6,104 nucleotides of DNA, from assembly GCA_016285615.1 (NCBI GenBank), contig JAEERB010000141.1, positions 1-6,104 of the forward strand, written 5' to 3'. The DNA comes from Bacteroidales bacterium (lineage in GTDB: Bacteria; Bacteroidota; Bacteroidia; Bacteroidales; WCHB1-69). Below are positions 1 through 5,461 of this stretch, one piece after another; the stretch's first letter is position 1; each line of letters begins with the position of its first letter. Under the pieces are notes generated by a model. That model did not search any database, was not told the origin of the DNA, and was given only the letters and a program-made list of their open reading frames with translations. The position numbers and the translations under genes are program-made.

Positions 1-1
1 C

Positions 2-676
2 GTGTCGGCAGAAGAGGAAGTGTCGGGAGCAAACGGATTCTCTCTCATGCTGCCTCGTCTGCCCAAGGTTGAAGTGGCCATAGTGGGCGAACCGACAGGT
101 ATGCAGCCTGCCGTGGCAGAGAAGGGGCTGATGGTCGTTGACGTGACGGTAAGCGGACAAGCCGGCCATGCTGCACGCAACGAAGGCATCAACGCAATAT
201 ATAAGGCTATAGACCAGATACAATGGCTGCGCAACTACCACTTCCCCAAGGTGTCTCCCACCCTTGGCGAGATGAAAATGACTACCACCATCATCAATGC
301 CGGCACACTCCACAACTGTGTGCCTGACCGCTGCAACTACACCATCGACATCCGCACCACCGACTGCTATACCAACCAGGAAGTACTCGATTTCCTCACC
401 GCTCAGCTTGACGCAGAAGTAAAGGCCCGCTCAACGCGACTTGGCTCCTCACACATCAGCGAGAAGCACCCTCTCGTCAAACGCTGCAGAGAGCTTGGCC
501 TGAGTCCTTTCGGCTCGCCCACACTCAGCGACCAGGCTCTTATGCCATGGCCCTCACTGAAGCTTGGACCTGGCGAGTCTGCACGATCTCACAGCGCCGA
601 CGAATTCATAACTATCACCGAGATAAACGACGCCATAAGCACATACATCAACATCCTTGACCAACTGCAGATATAA
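2..676 (+). CDS. argE: M20 family metallo-hydrolase, ArgE-type N-acyl amino acid deacylase (5' truncated)
   Basis: This is the C-terminal 224 residues of a zinc-dependent M20 amidohydrolase; the frame is open to the window edge, so the GTG at position 2 is not the real start. Visible family landmarks are the acidic cluster SAEEEVSG at residues 2-9 (catalytic base and metal ligand in the family), VGEPT at 28-32 with a ligand Glu30, the lid-domain motif GHAAR at 55-59, and the final metal-ligand histidine in RSHSADEF at 195-202. The upstream metal-ligand motifs lie outside the window. The LSDQALMPWPS and GPGES stretches near the end resemble Bacteroidetes enzymes usually annotated as acetylornithine deacetylase. 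In Bacteroidetes arginine synthesis runs through N-acylated (in some, N-succinyl) ornithine and citrulline, so the substrate may be an acyl-citrulline rather than acetylornithine. Family is secure; exact substrate is inferred. A DapE-like or dipeptidase role is the alternative. Confidence 0.88.
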   Translation: MSAEEEVSGANGFSLMLPRLPKVEVAIVGEPTGMQPAVAEKGLMVVDVTVSGQAGHAARNEGINAIYKAIDQIQWLRNYHFPKVSPTLGEMKMTTTIINAGTLHNCVPDRCNYTIDIRTTDCYTNQEVLDFLTAQLDAEVKARSTRLGSSHISEKHPLVKRCRELGLSPFGSPTLSDQALMPWPSLKLGPGESARSHSADEFITITEINDAISTYINILDQLQI

Positions 677-777
677 ACACAAGAAGCAAACACTATTAAA
701 GTTGCCACTCCTTGTTGCTCCCCATAAAAGTCCGAGAGTTAACAGTTATTGGCTATTTTTTAGAAAAAAAGGACAGG

Positions 778-803
778 TTATTACAATAATTTCACTAACT
801 TCG
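778..803 (+). promoter_or_regulatory. Probable Bacteroidetes-type promoter for the BspA-like unit
   Basis: TAACTTCG at 796-803, followed by CACC, is one base from the Bacteroidetes -7 consensus TAnnTTTG and sits in typical context. The -33 element is poor: only GGTTA around 776-780, with spacing slightly short of the usual 19-21. Transcription would start near 808-812, giving a leader of about 265 nt that contains the hairpin at 864-1023 before the ATG at 1077. The region from 677 to 777 shows no gene and no convincing terminator for the upstream argE-type gene; a run of six T at 756-761 lacks a good stem. Confidence 0.5.
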
Positions 804-863
804 CACCCAAATTATAAATAACTGCCTATGTAGCATCACAAAACAAAGATATTTAAGATAGAA

Positions 864-1031
864 GCGTCCGCTTGAGTTCTTGTTTCTGAAATTCGCCAAA
901 TTAAAGAAACCTACAAGAGTAAAAGTATGGATGCTCACGCTGTACAAGGCGTGGGCTTTTACTCGTTAAAGTAGGTTGGGTGTTTGGCGATACCTCAGAA
1001 ACGTAGACGAAGTTTAAGTCCGCGTTTTTTT
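864..1031 (+). ncRNA. Long structured leader or small RNA: 160-nt hairpin ending in a T-run
   Basis: The DNA folds into one nearly continuous hairpin. Pairings read directly from the sequence are: 864-866 with 1021-1023; 871-878 with 1011-1018 (with G-U pairs); 882-889 with 995-1002 (8 bp); 893-900 with 983-990 (8 bp); 908-914 with 971-977 (7 bp); 917-925 with 956-964 (9 bp, perfect); 934-940 with 949-955 closing an 8-nt loop at 941-948. Seven T residues follow at 1025-1031, as in an intrinsic terminator, 45 nt before the BspA-like start. The evenly spaced helices separated by small asymmetric loops look like a selected RNA structure rather than chance. It may be a small RNA with its own terminator, a conditional attenuator or regulatory leader for the downstream gene, or a MITE-type palindrome. 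No target-site duplication is evident at its ends. A reverse-strand ORF overlapping it is only the complement of the stem. Confidence 0.65.
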
Positions 1032-1076
1032 GTATTATCACCAAACATGAAAATATTAACAAACAGCTAAAATCCA

Positions 1077-3590
1077 ATGAGTATGAAAAACAAAAAAACA
1101 TTATTCAAACTATCCTTGACTGCCCTAATGCTGATAGGGCAACTATGCACATTCGCTGCTACATCGTTCACTGTCGATGGTATGAGGTATACTACCACTT
1201 CAGATAGTGAAGTCAAAGTTGTTAAACTAAGTTCTGGTTACTATACTGGAGATATCGTAATACCAAGTACTGTCACTTATAACGATGTAACTTATACTGT
1301 TACATCAATCGATGCAGCCTTTAATGGTAGTAGCAACCTGACCTCGGTGGTAATTCCCAATACCGTTACCTCTCTCGGCAGCTATGCATTTGCCTCATGT
1401 TCAAAATTATCCTCAATCACAATCCCCAACTCCGTAACAAGCATAGGTAGCTATGCCTTCTACCAATGTTACAAATTGTCATCAGTAACCCTTTCCAGTT
1501 CACTCACATCAATAGGTTCGTATGCTTTCGGCAAATGTAAAGAACTGACATCAATAGATATTCCCAGCTCTGTGACAACAATTTCCTCCCATGCTTTTTA
1601 TGGCTGTACAAGCCTAAATGAAATTGTTATCCCAGGCTCGATAACAACCATCCAAAATTATTCCTTTAGTGGGTGTACCGGATTAACTTCGGTATCCATC
1701 CCCAGCTCAGTAACGAGAATAAATCAAGGGGCCTTTCAGAACTGTTCCAGCTTGGCCACAATTTCCATCCCCAGTTCGGTAACATATATTAACGATGATG
1801 CTTTTAAATCCTGTTCCTCTCTTATTGCAGTACATATTTCTGACTTGGCAGCGTGGTGCGGAATTGAATTCAGTAGCACGAGCGCAAATCCCTTGCAAGT
1901 AGCACAGCATTTATATTTGAATGGAGAGGAAATCATTTCTCTGACAATCCCCAGTTCCGTGACATCAGTAGGCAAATATGCCTTTTATGGTTTGATGAGC
2001 TTAACATCAGTCACCATTCCTAATACAGTGACAAGTATAGGCGCTTCTGCTTTCTACGATTGTTCTGGGCTAACTGCAGTGCATATTTCAGATTTGGCTG
2101 CATGGTGCAGAATATCTTTCGGTAACGCTTACGCAAACCCCTTGAACATAGCGCCACATCTATATTTAAATGGAGAAGAAATAACTTCGCTCGCCATTCC
2201 CAGTTCCATTACATCATTGACCACCTATGCTTTTACTGGCTGGACGGGTTTGACTTCTGTTACTATTCATGGTAACGTAAAATCAATAGGTGACACCTCT
2301 TTTGACGGTTGCACAGGTTTAACAGAGGTGATAGTGGAAAGAACGACTCCGGCTAGTATAAACGCATACACATTCAGAGATGTACCCGCGACACTGTATG
2401 TTCCCAGCAGTGCTGTTACCTCGTATCAGGCGGCAAGCTATTGGAAAAACTTTTCTGATATCCAGCCCATATCGGTAGCATTAAACCATTCTTCTATAGG
2501 TGCAAATATAAATGAAACACAAACTCTGGTAGCTACTGTTACCCCCGCAAGCTACGCTAGCAATCTTACATGGGGGAGCGACAATACTTCTATCGCGACT
2601 GTCGCCAACAACGGAACATTCACTGCCCAAGGTGCCGGCATTGCGAAAATTACGGCATCTCTGCCCATTGAAACTGCTGCCACTTGTTCAGTTGTTGTTC
2701 TTGCAGGAACAGACCTCGCACTCGACGGAGACATCACTGCAGAAAGCATAAACAATCTTAACGAGTTCTTCACTAATACCGAGCTAACAAGCCTTGACCT
2801 GACCAGTGCCACATCCATTACTGACGGCATTGAAATCCCGACCAATGGCAACTGCATCATATATGTGCCCGCAGGTACCATCCTTGCCAATGCCAATAAT
2901 GTATCCGTTGACGGAGTTTGCTCCAATCTTATTATCACCGATGGTAAGCCATTCGCGGCACCTATACCTTTCACCGCCACCAGTGCCAGTTACGAGCGCA
3001 GCAACATGAGCAACGCATGGGGCACAGTGTGTCTGCCTTACGCAGTAGAGAGCAATGATGATGTAACCTACTATACCACTGGCACTATCAATGGCGATGT
3101 GCTCACTCTTACCTCTGTAGATGAAGTGCCCGCTGGCACTCCCGCCATTTTCAAGGCTAACAGCTCAACACTCAGCGCCAATGCTACAAACGTGAATGTC
3201 GTAACAACCGTGCAGAGCGAGAGCGTGACTACCGACGAAATTACCCTCGTCGGCTCGTTTGATAAGACTGTGATTGATGATGTTAAGATAGACGCAGCCA
3301 ACGAATACTACTACATCAACGGTGGACAGTTCTGGCACGCAACCAAGAAACTTACCATCAACCCATTCCGCGCATACTTCACCGTGCCCAAGAGTGCTGC
3401 TCCGTCCGGCGGTTTCAGCATTGCCGTAGGTGAAGATGACGTGACTGCCATCAACGCACTCACTGGCGAAGGCGACACCACCGTCTTGGGTATCTACAAC
3501 ATCGACGGCAAGCCACAGAGCGACTTGCAGTCTGGTCTCAATATCGTGAAACTCAGCAACGGCAAGACAAAGAAAATACTAATCAAGTAA
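1077..3590 (+). CDS. BspA-like leucine-rich-repeat surface protein with Ig-like domain and C-terminal sorting tail
   Basis: An 837-residue secreted protein. Residues 1-28 form a signal peptide (basic start, hydrophobic stretch around 9-20, likely cleavage near TFA-AT). Residues 88-438 contain LRR_5/BspA repeats of 23 residues with the core L-S/T-x-I-x-IPxSVTxIGxxAFxxC. Residues 466-542 resemble a bacterial Ig-like (BIG2) domain, with LVATVTP, LTWGSDN and IATV motifs. Residues 545-785 are a beta-rich region of a kind seen in Bacteroidales surface proteins. The last 35 residues (VLGIYNIDG, GLNIVKL, KKILIK) resemble a type IX secretion C-terminal signal. BspA family members in oral bacteria bind fibronectin and fibrinogen and mediate coaggregation; the ligand here is unknown. 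An in-frame ATG at 1083 (MKNKK) is an equally plausible start and would keep the signal peptide; no Shine-Dalgarno sequence separates them. Base composition rises from AT-rich repeats to a GC-richer C-terminal half. A small acidic gene follows after 12 bases. Confidence 0.92.
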   Translation: MSMKNKKTLFKLSLTALMLIGQLCTFAATSFTVDGMRYTTTSDSEVKVVKLSSGYYTGDIVIPSTVTYNDVTYTVTSIDAAFNGSSNLTSVVIPNTVTSLGSYAFASCSKLSSITIPNSVTSIGSYAFYQCYKLSSVTLSSSLTSIGSYAFGKCKELTSIDIPSSVTTISSHAFYGCTSLNEIVIPGSITTIQNYSFSGCTGLTSVSIPSSVTRINQGAFQNCSSLATISIPSSVTYINDDAFKSCSSLIAVHISDLAAWCGIEFSSTSANPLQVAQHLYLNGEEIISLTIPSSVTSVGKYAFYGLMSLTSVTIPNTVTSIGASAFYDCSGLTAVHISDLAAWCRISFGNAYANPLNIAPHLYLNGEEITSLAIPSSITSLTTYAFTGWTGLTSVTIHGNVKSIGDTSFDGCTGLTEVIVERTTPASINAYTFRDVPATLYVPSSAVTSYQAASYWKNFSDIQPISVALNHSSIGANINETQTLVATVTPASYASNLTWGSDNTSIATVANNGTFTAQGAGIAKITASLPIETAATCSVVVLAGTDLALDGDITAESINNLNEFFTNTELTSLDLTSATSITDGIEIPTNGNCIIYVPAGTILANANNVSVDGVCSNLIITDGKPFAAPIPFTATSASYERSNMSNAWGTVCLPYAVESNDDVTYYTTGTINGDVLTLTSVDEVPAGTPAIFKANSSTLSANATNVNVVTTVQSESVTTDEITLVGSFDKTVIDDVKIDAANEYYYINGGQFWHATKKLTINPFRAYFTVPKSAAPSGGFSIAVGEDDVTAINALTGEGDTTVLGIYNIDGKPQSDLQSGLNIVKLSNGKTKKILIK
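1821..1934 (+). repeat. 38-residue irregular LRR module, copy 1
   Basis: Residues 249-286 carry HISDLAAWC, ANPL and HLYLNGEEI and interrupt the regular 23-residue LRR pattern. The same module recurs at residues 332-369. Such long 'AWC...NPL...LYLNG' units are a known irregular form within BspA-family repeat domains, so this is a variant LRR unit rather than a separate domain. Confidence 0.8.
2070..2183 (+). repeat. 38-residue irregular LRR module, copy 2
   Basis: Residues 332-369 repeat the layout of residues 249-286: HISDLAAWC, a variable segment, ANPL, then HLYLNGEEI, all at matching offsets. Many codons differ synonymously between copies (for example GACTTGGCAGCG against GATTTGGCTGCA), so the duplication is not recent and the protein motif has been kept by selection. 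Each copy is followed by an IPSSxTS-type unit, so the duplicated block was about 83 residues, that is, two regular units plus this module. Confidence 0.8.
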
Positions 3591-3602
3591 ATACATAGCA
3601 AT

Positions 3603-3773
3603 ATGAAAAAGACATATCAATCTCCTGCGATGCAAAGTGTTAAGTTGTCATCAATGCTGAAGGCTCCGCAAACAAGTAACATTAGCGAAGGCAGCGATGA
3701 TGGTGGAGACGGAAACGCCGAATCCAAGTCTTTTTCCCAGACCGAAGGCATCTGGGACGACACCGAGGAATAG
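3603..3773 (+). CDS. Small acidic protein of 56 residues, downstream partner of the BspA-like gene
   Basis: ATG at 3603, TAG at 3771. The product begins MKKTYQSPAMQSVKLSSML, has a Ser/Gly/Asp-rich middle (SEGSDDGGDG at 29-38) and ends in an acidic WDDTEE. It has no signal peptide, no membrane segment and no cysteine. It lies 12 bases after the BspA-like stop and is followed 21 bases later by a strong terminator, so it is almost certainly transcribed with that gene. The MKK-x-Y-x-x-P start followed by a short hydrophobic patch and an acidic tail resembles many uncharacterised 45-70-residue Bacteroidales proteins; that comparison is from memory and no function is known to me. Possible roles are a secretion or assembly accessory, or a precursor peptide. 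The coding call rests on position, the operon-like gap, a plausible composition and the terminator placed just after the stop. Confidence 0.72.
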   Translation: MKKTYQSPAMQSVKLSSMLKAPQTSNISEGSDDGGDGNAESKSFSQTEGIWDDTEE

Positions 3774-3794
3774 CATTCCTATAGACACCAATGG

Positions 3795-3826
3795 TACCGC
3801 CAACTCTGTGTTGGCGGTATATTTTT
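3795..3826 (+). terminator. Intrinsic terminator of the BspA-like / small protein unit
   Basis: A perfect 10-bp stem, TACCGCCAAC (3795-3804) with GTTGGCGGTA (3810-3819), closes a 5-nt loop TCTGT and is followed by TATTTTT. It lies 21 bases after the small gene's stop codon. The T-run is on the plus-strand side only, so it acts on rightward transcription. Confidence 0.9.
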
Positions 3827-3918
3827 CTCCTTCCACAAGATTTCCTGCTAGTCTGAAATCGGATTTTACCCTCGCGCAATATGTTCAAAAGACACATCAG
3901 GTAAAGGACAACAGTTTC

Positions 3919-3944
3919 CTCGCGCGCGAGCGTGAGTTTTTTTT
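3919..3944 (+). terminator. Possible second (backup) terminator
   Basis: CTCGCG (3919-3924) can pair with CGTGAG (3931-3936, one G-U pair) around a 6-nt loop, followed directly by eight T residues at 3937-3944. The same bases also form a 12-bp palindrome, CTCGCGCGCGAG, at 3919-3930. No gene lies between it and the terminator at 3795, so it would catch read-through or mark the end of a lost gene. Confidence 0.55.
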
Positions 3945-3959
3945 AGAGAAAAAAGTGTC

Positions 3960-4072
3960 ATCTACCACTAACCGAGAGATAAAAGACTAAATAACAAGGG
4001 AAAAGACAAAAACATTTAGTGGTAGATAAGGCCAAAAAAAATGCCCTTTTTTGTGATAGATAGTGGTAGATA
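3960..4072. repeat. Three copies of a 12-bp motif, one inverted and two direct
   Basis: ATCTACCACTAA at 3960-3971 is the exact reverse complement of TTAGTGGTAGAT at 4016-4027. TAGTGGTAGATA occurs at 4017-4028 and again at 4061-4072, exactly 44 bases apart; the gap between the inverted pair is also 44 bases. The first pair could form a hairpin with a 44-nt loop; the set could equally be a cluster of protein-binding sites. Confidence 0.7.
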
Positions 4073-4125
4073 AACCGATATTTTTAGAGAAGATTAGCCT
4101 CTACATAAGAGAAAACGAGGCCCCC

Positions 4126-4146
4126 CTACCCCCTAAAGGGGAGTAG
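4126..4146. repeat. C-rich/G-rich short hairpin
   Basis: CTAC-CCCC (4126-4133) pairs with GGGG and GTAG (4138-4141 and 4143-4146) around a TAAA loop with a one-base bulge. There is no T-run, so it is not a standard terminator. C-rich palindromes of this sort are frequent in Bacteroidales intergenic DNA, from general knowledge. Confidence 0.55.
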
Positions 4147-4150
4147 AAAT

Positions 4151-4252
4151 AATCTAACAACGACTTTAAAAAATCTAACGTGTACTTAAAAAAATCTAAC
4201 GTGGACCTTAGAAAATTTAATGTGGAGATAAAATCGGGAAATGTGGACTTAA
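4151..4252. repeat. Degenerate 21-bp-period repeat array (iteron-like)
   Basis: AATCTAAC starts at 4151, 4172 and 4193, exactly 21 bases apart, and a variant AATTTAAT starts at 4214, again 21 bases on. A fifth, weaker unit (AATCGGGA) starts at 4232. Most units continue into GTGGA or GTGTA and end in CTTA-A. Weaker relatives may continue to about 4340. A 21-bp period equals two helical turns, so identical bases face the same side of the helix, as in iterons or stacked operator sites. No replication-initiator gene is in the window. Confidence 0.65.
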
Positions 4253-4338
4253 CGAAAACAGAACCCCTTGAAAATTTAAACTGAGCCCATCGAAGTTTTT
4301 TTAATCCCGTGGAAAAATAAACTAACTCCGTGAAGAAA

Positions 4339-4442
4339 AAATCTAAAAGCCTGGAGCTGTCGTTTTCAAGGCTTTTAGATTTCGTTTCGAGGCTTTTAGA
4401 TTTCGTTTCGAGGCTTTTAGATTTCGTTTCGAGGCTTTTAGA
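4339..4442. repeat. Perfect 21-bp tandem repeat (3.5 copies) preceded by an inverted half unit
   Basis: Three identical 21-bp units, each starting AGGCTTTTAGATTT and ending CGTTTCG, lie at 4369-4389, 4390-4410 and 4411-4431, with a partial fourth at 4432-4442. Just upstream, AAATCTAAAAGCCT at 4339-4352 is an exact 14-bp inverted copy of the unit's start and can pair with 4369-4382. The inverted core AATCTAA is shared with the array at 4151-4252, which has the same 21-bp period in the opposite orientation. Perfect identity between units indicates recent expansion or conversion. Confidence 0.85.
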
Positions 4443-4445
4443 ATA

Positions 4446-4537
4446 ATTGAAGAATGGAAAAGTTGAAAAATTGAAGTGCTTTAAAAATTGAAAAATGTAA
4501 GTTCTTTTTCAATCCTTCCGTTCTTAAATTCTTCAAT
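4446..4537. repeat. Nested AT-rich inverted repeats
   Basis: ATTGAAGAAT (4446-4455) pairs with ATTCTTCAAT (4528-4537), and inside it ATTGAAAAA (4487-4495) pairs with TTTTTCAAT (4505-4513) around a 9-nt loop. The left half is rich in TTGAA and the right half in TTCAA, so an extended imperfect hairpin is possible. No gene function is apparent. Confidence 0.6.
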
Positions 4538-4587
4538 CCTTTTTGGGTATGTGATATGTGTTTCCAAGTCTGGGAGGTTTGGAGTAA

Positions 4588-4615
4588 GGAGTTAGGAATT
4601 AGGAGTTAGGAATTT
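4588..4615. repeat. 14-bp tandem repeat, two copies
   Basis: GGAGTTAGGAATTA at 4588-4601 is followed directly by GGAGTTAGGAATTT at 4602-4615, with a partial unit GGAGTAA just before at 4581-4587. It sits in the left arm of the fold-back structure. Confidence 0.8.
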
Positions 4616-4745
4616 AGCCAAGTCCGGCAGTGGACACTGAATGCCGAAGGTATCGCGAAGGCCTTCGTTGGCTGTCGGCGAAGCCGGTGCCAACATATAA
4701 AGAAAGCCTGAGAGCAAAGCGGCACAGAAATTATCAGAAATTTTT

Positions 4746-4827
4746 ATTCGTTTAATTTGTGTTATTCGTGTTTGTTTTTAAGCACAAATTTTCATAATTA
4801 ATTTGTTTGATTCGTATAATTCGTAGT
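4746..4827. repeat. 9-bp-period repeats in two blocks
   Basis: Units of the form ATTCGTnTn run at 4746, 4755 and 4764, then again at 4801, 4810 and 4819, each exactly 9 bases apart within its block. Examples are ATTCGTGTT at 4764-4772 and ATTCGTATA at 4810-4818. Between the blocks ACAAATT (4784-4790) and AATTTGT (4800-4806) form a 7-bp inverted repeat. There is no coding frame. Confidence 0.65.
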
Positions 4828-4864
4828 TATGATCGTCCTCTTCCGGACTTGGCAAATTTCAAAT

Positions 4865-4892
4865 ATTCTCAATTCTCAATTCTCAATTCTCA
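4865..4892. repeat. 7-bp tandem repeat, four perfect copies
   Basis: ATTCTCA is repeated four times without a mismatch at 4865-4892. It lies 31 bases beyond the stop codon of the minus-strand regulator, inside the right arm of the fold-back structure. Its copy number may vary between strains. Confidence 0.9.
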
Positions 4893-4922
4893 ATTTCCTT
4901 ACTCCTTTCGCCTAATTTCAGA

Positions 4923-5441
4923 TTACTTTGAGGGCAGGAAGCTCTCGTATGTTCCGTCGTCAAAGAAGACACGAATCTCTTTAACCTTGCGAGTTTTGAA
5001 GTCAAAATCTTTCGCAGTTACGAAGGGCATGGTTTGTGTGGGTTGCGGAGTGGTAACAAAGTCATGTGCTCCACCTATGGGAGGTCTCTGAGAAGAGGAG
5101 ATTCTCGGCGCACCGAAAGGCAGCACATCATCACTCGACTGTTCGGGTTGGTTAAACAAGCTGGCCTCACCTCCGTCATGTTGACTCCTGTCATCAATGG
5201 TGGGGTGGGAGGAGGATGATTCCTCTGAACTCTCTACATACATGTCACCTTCTCCAAACATGAGCCAATAGAGATTGATCTCTGGAAACGCCTTATGAAT
5301 TCCAAGGACATAATTGTTGGTCGGTTGGGTGCGACCAGAATAAACACTCGATAAAGATCCCGGAGCCACACCTATCGCTTTTGCAAAATCTTGCTGTGAC
5401 ATTTTAGTCGTTGACTGGATAGTTTTGATACGTTCTTTCAT
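4923..5441 (-). CDS. XRE/Cro-type helix-turn-helix transcriptional regulator
   Basis: A 172-residue protein. Residues 1-67 form an HTH_3/Cro-CI type DNA-binding domain: MSQQDFAKAIGV at 14-25 (helix 2 of the motif), APGSLSSVYSGR at 26-37 (turn and recognition helix), and INLYWLMFGEGDM at 55-67, matching the common NxxWLxxGEGxM closing motif of repressor-like proteins. Residues 70-140 are a Ser/Gln/Pro-rich linker of low complexity. The C-terminal RKVKEIRVFFDDGTYESF at 151-168 resembles a short beta-rich tail that I associate with Bacteroidales XRE regulators. There is no S24 peptidase domain, so SOS-type self-cleavage is not expected. The ATG at 5441 is preceded by a 50-nt leader from a textbook promoter. 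The gene is alone on its strand, convergent with the BspA-like unit across 1.1 kb. Targets are unknown; autoregulation through the leader hairpin is possible. Confidence 0.88.
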   Translation of the reverse strand: MKERIKTIQSTTKMSQQDFAKAIGVAPGSLSSVYSGRTQPTNNYVLGIHKAFPEINLYWLMFGEGDMYVESSEESSSSHPTIDDRSQHDGGEASLFNQPEQSSDDVLPFGAPRISSSQRPPIGGAHDFVTTPQPTQTMPFVTAKDFDFKTRKVKEIRVFFDDGTYESFLPSK

Positions 5442-5461
5442 AGTTCAATTTTTAAGAGGCT

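Larger units (their letters stand above)
1338..2390 (+). repeat. In-gene array of 69-bp LRR_5 repeat units
   Basis: Residues 88-248 are seven consecutive 23-residue units (69 bp each) with conserved IPxSVT, IGxYAF and a Cys near the end of most units. The pattern resumes at residues 287-331 and 370-438 between two longer modules. The DNA encoding IPSSVT recurs with third-position changes, indicating old duplication with divergence rather than recent slippage. Repeats of this kind build the curved LRR surface and are prone to copy-number change by recombination. Confidence 0.85.
4581..4905. mobile_element. Fold-back (MITE-like) structure, about 325 bp, no coding capacity
   Basis: The outer ends match as inverted repeats: GGAGTAAGGA at 4581-4590 and its exact complement at 4896-4905. 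A second inverted pair lies inside: 4617-4635 and 4835-4853 agree at 17 of 19 positions, including a perfect 11-bp GCCAAGTCCGG / CCGGACTTGGC. Between each outer and inner element lie short tandem repeats, different in the two arms. The interior holds a 12-bp palindrome CGAAGGCCTTCG (4656-4667) and 9-bp repeats. Only TTT flanks both ends, too little to call a target-site duplication. It may be a non-autonomous mobile element, or a recurrent intergenic repeat of Bacteroidales. Confidence 0.4.
3827..4922. other. Gene-free, repeat-dense region between convergent genes
   Basis: No reading frame here has coding character; a plus-strand frame at 3697-3990 overlaps the small acidic gene out of frame and crosses the terminator. 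The stretch instead holds a chain of repeats, listed separately: 12-bp motif copies, a C-rich hairpin, a 21-bp-period array, a perfect 21-bp tandem repeat, AT-rich inverted repeats and a 325-bp fold-back structure. More than a kilobase between convergent genes is long for bacteria. Confidence 0.75.

Noticed and set aside
741..770. Terminator for the argE-type gene
   Set aside because: There is a run of six T, but only a weak, short stem can be drawn upstream of it.
901..1101. Minus-strand 66-residue ORF
   Set aside because: It is the complement of the long hairpin and T-run at 864-1031; its composition follows the stem, and it overlaps the BspA-like start.
2552..2980. Minus-strand 142-residue ORF inside the BspA-like gene
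   Set aside because: It is antisense to well-supported Ig-like and C-terminal coding sequence, with no promoter or recognisable domain.
3697..3990. Plus-strand 97-residue ORF
   Set aside because: It starts out of frame inside the small acidic gene, runs through a perfect intrinsic terminator and the second T-run, and its product has no domain-like features.
4339..4442. CRISPR array
   Set aside because: The 21-bp units are directly abutting with no spacers.
4151..4442. Plasmid-type replication origin
   Set aside because: The 21-bp period is iteron-like, but no replication initiator, DnaA-box cluster or partition gene is visible, and an arginine-biosynthesis-type gene nearby suggests a chromosome.
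4656..4667. Palindrome CGAAGGCCTTCG as an operator
   Set aside because: It is an isolated palindrome within a repeat-derived segment with no promoter nearby, so it was kept only as part of the fold-back structure.
4807..5091. Plus-strand 94-residue ORF
   Set aside because: It translates the 9-bp and 7-bp tandem repeats, then runs antisense to the XRE gene.
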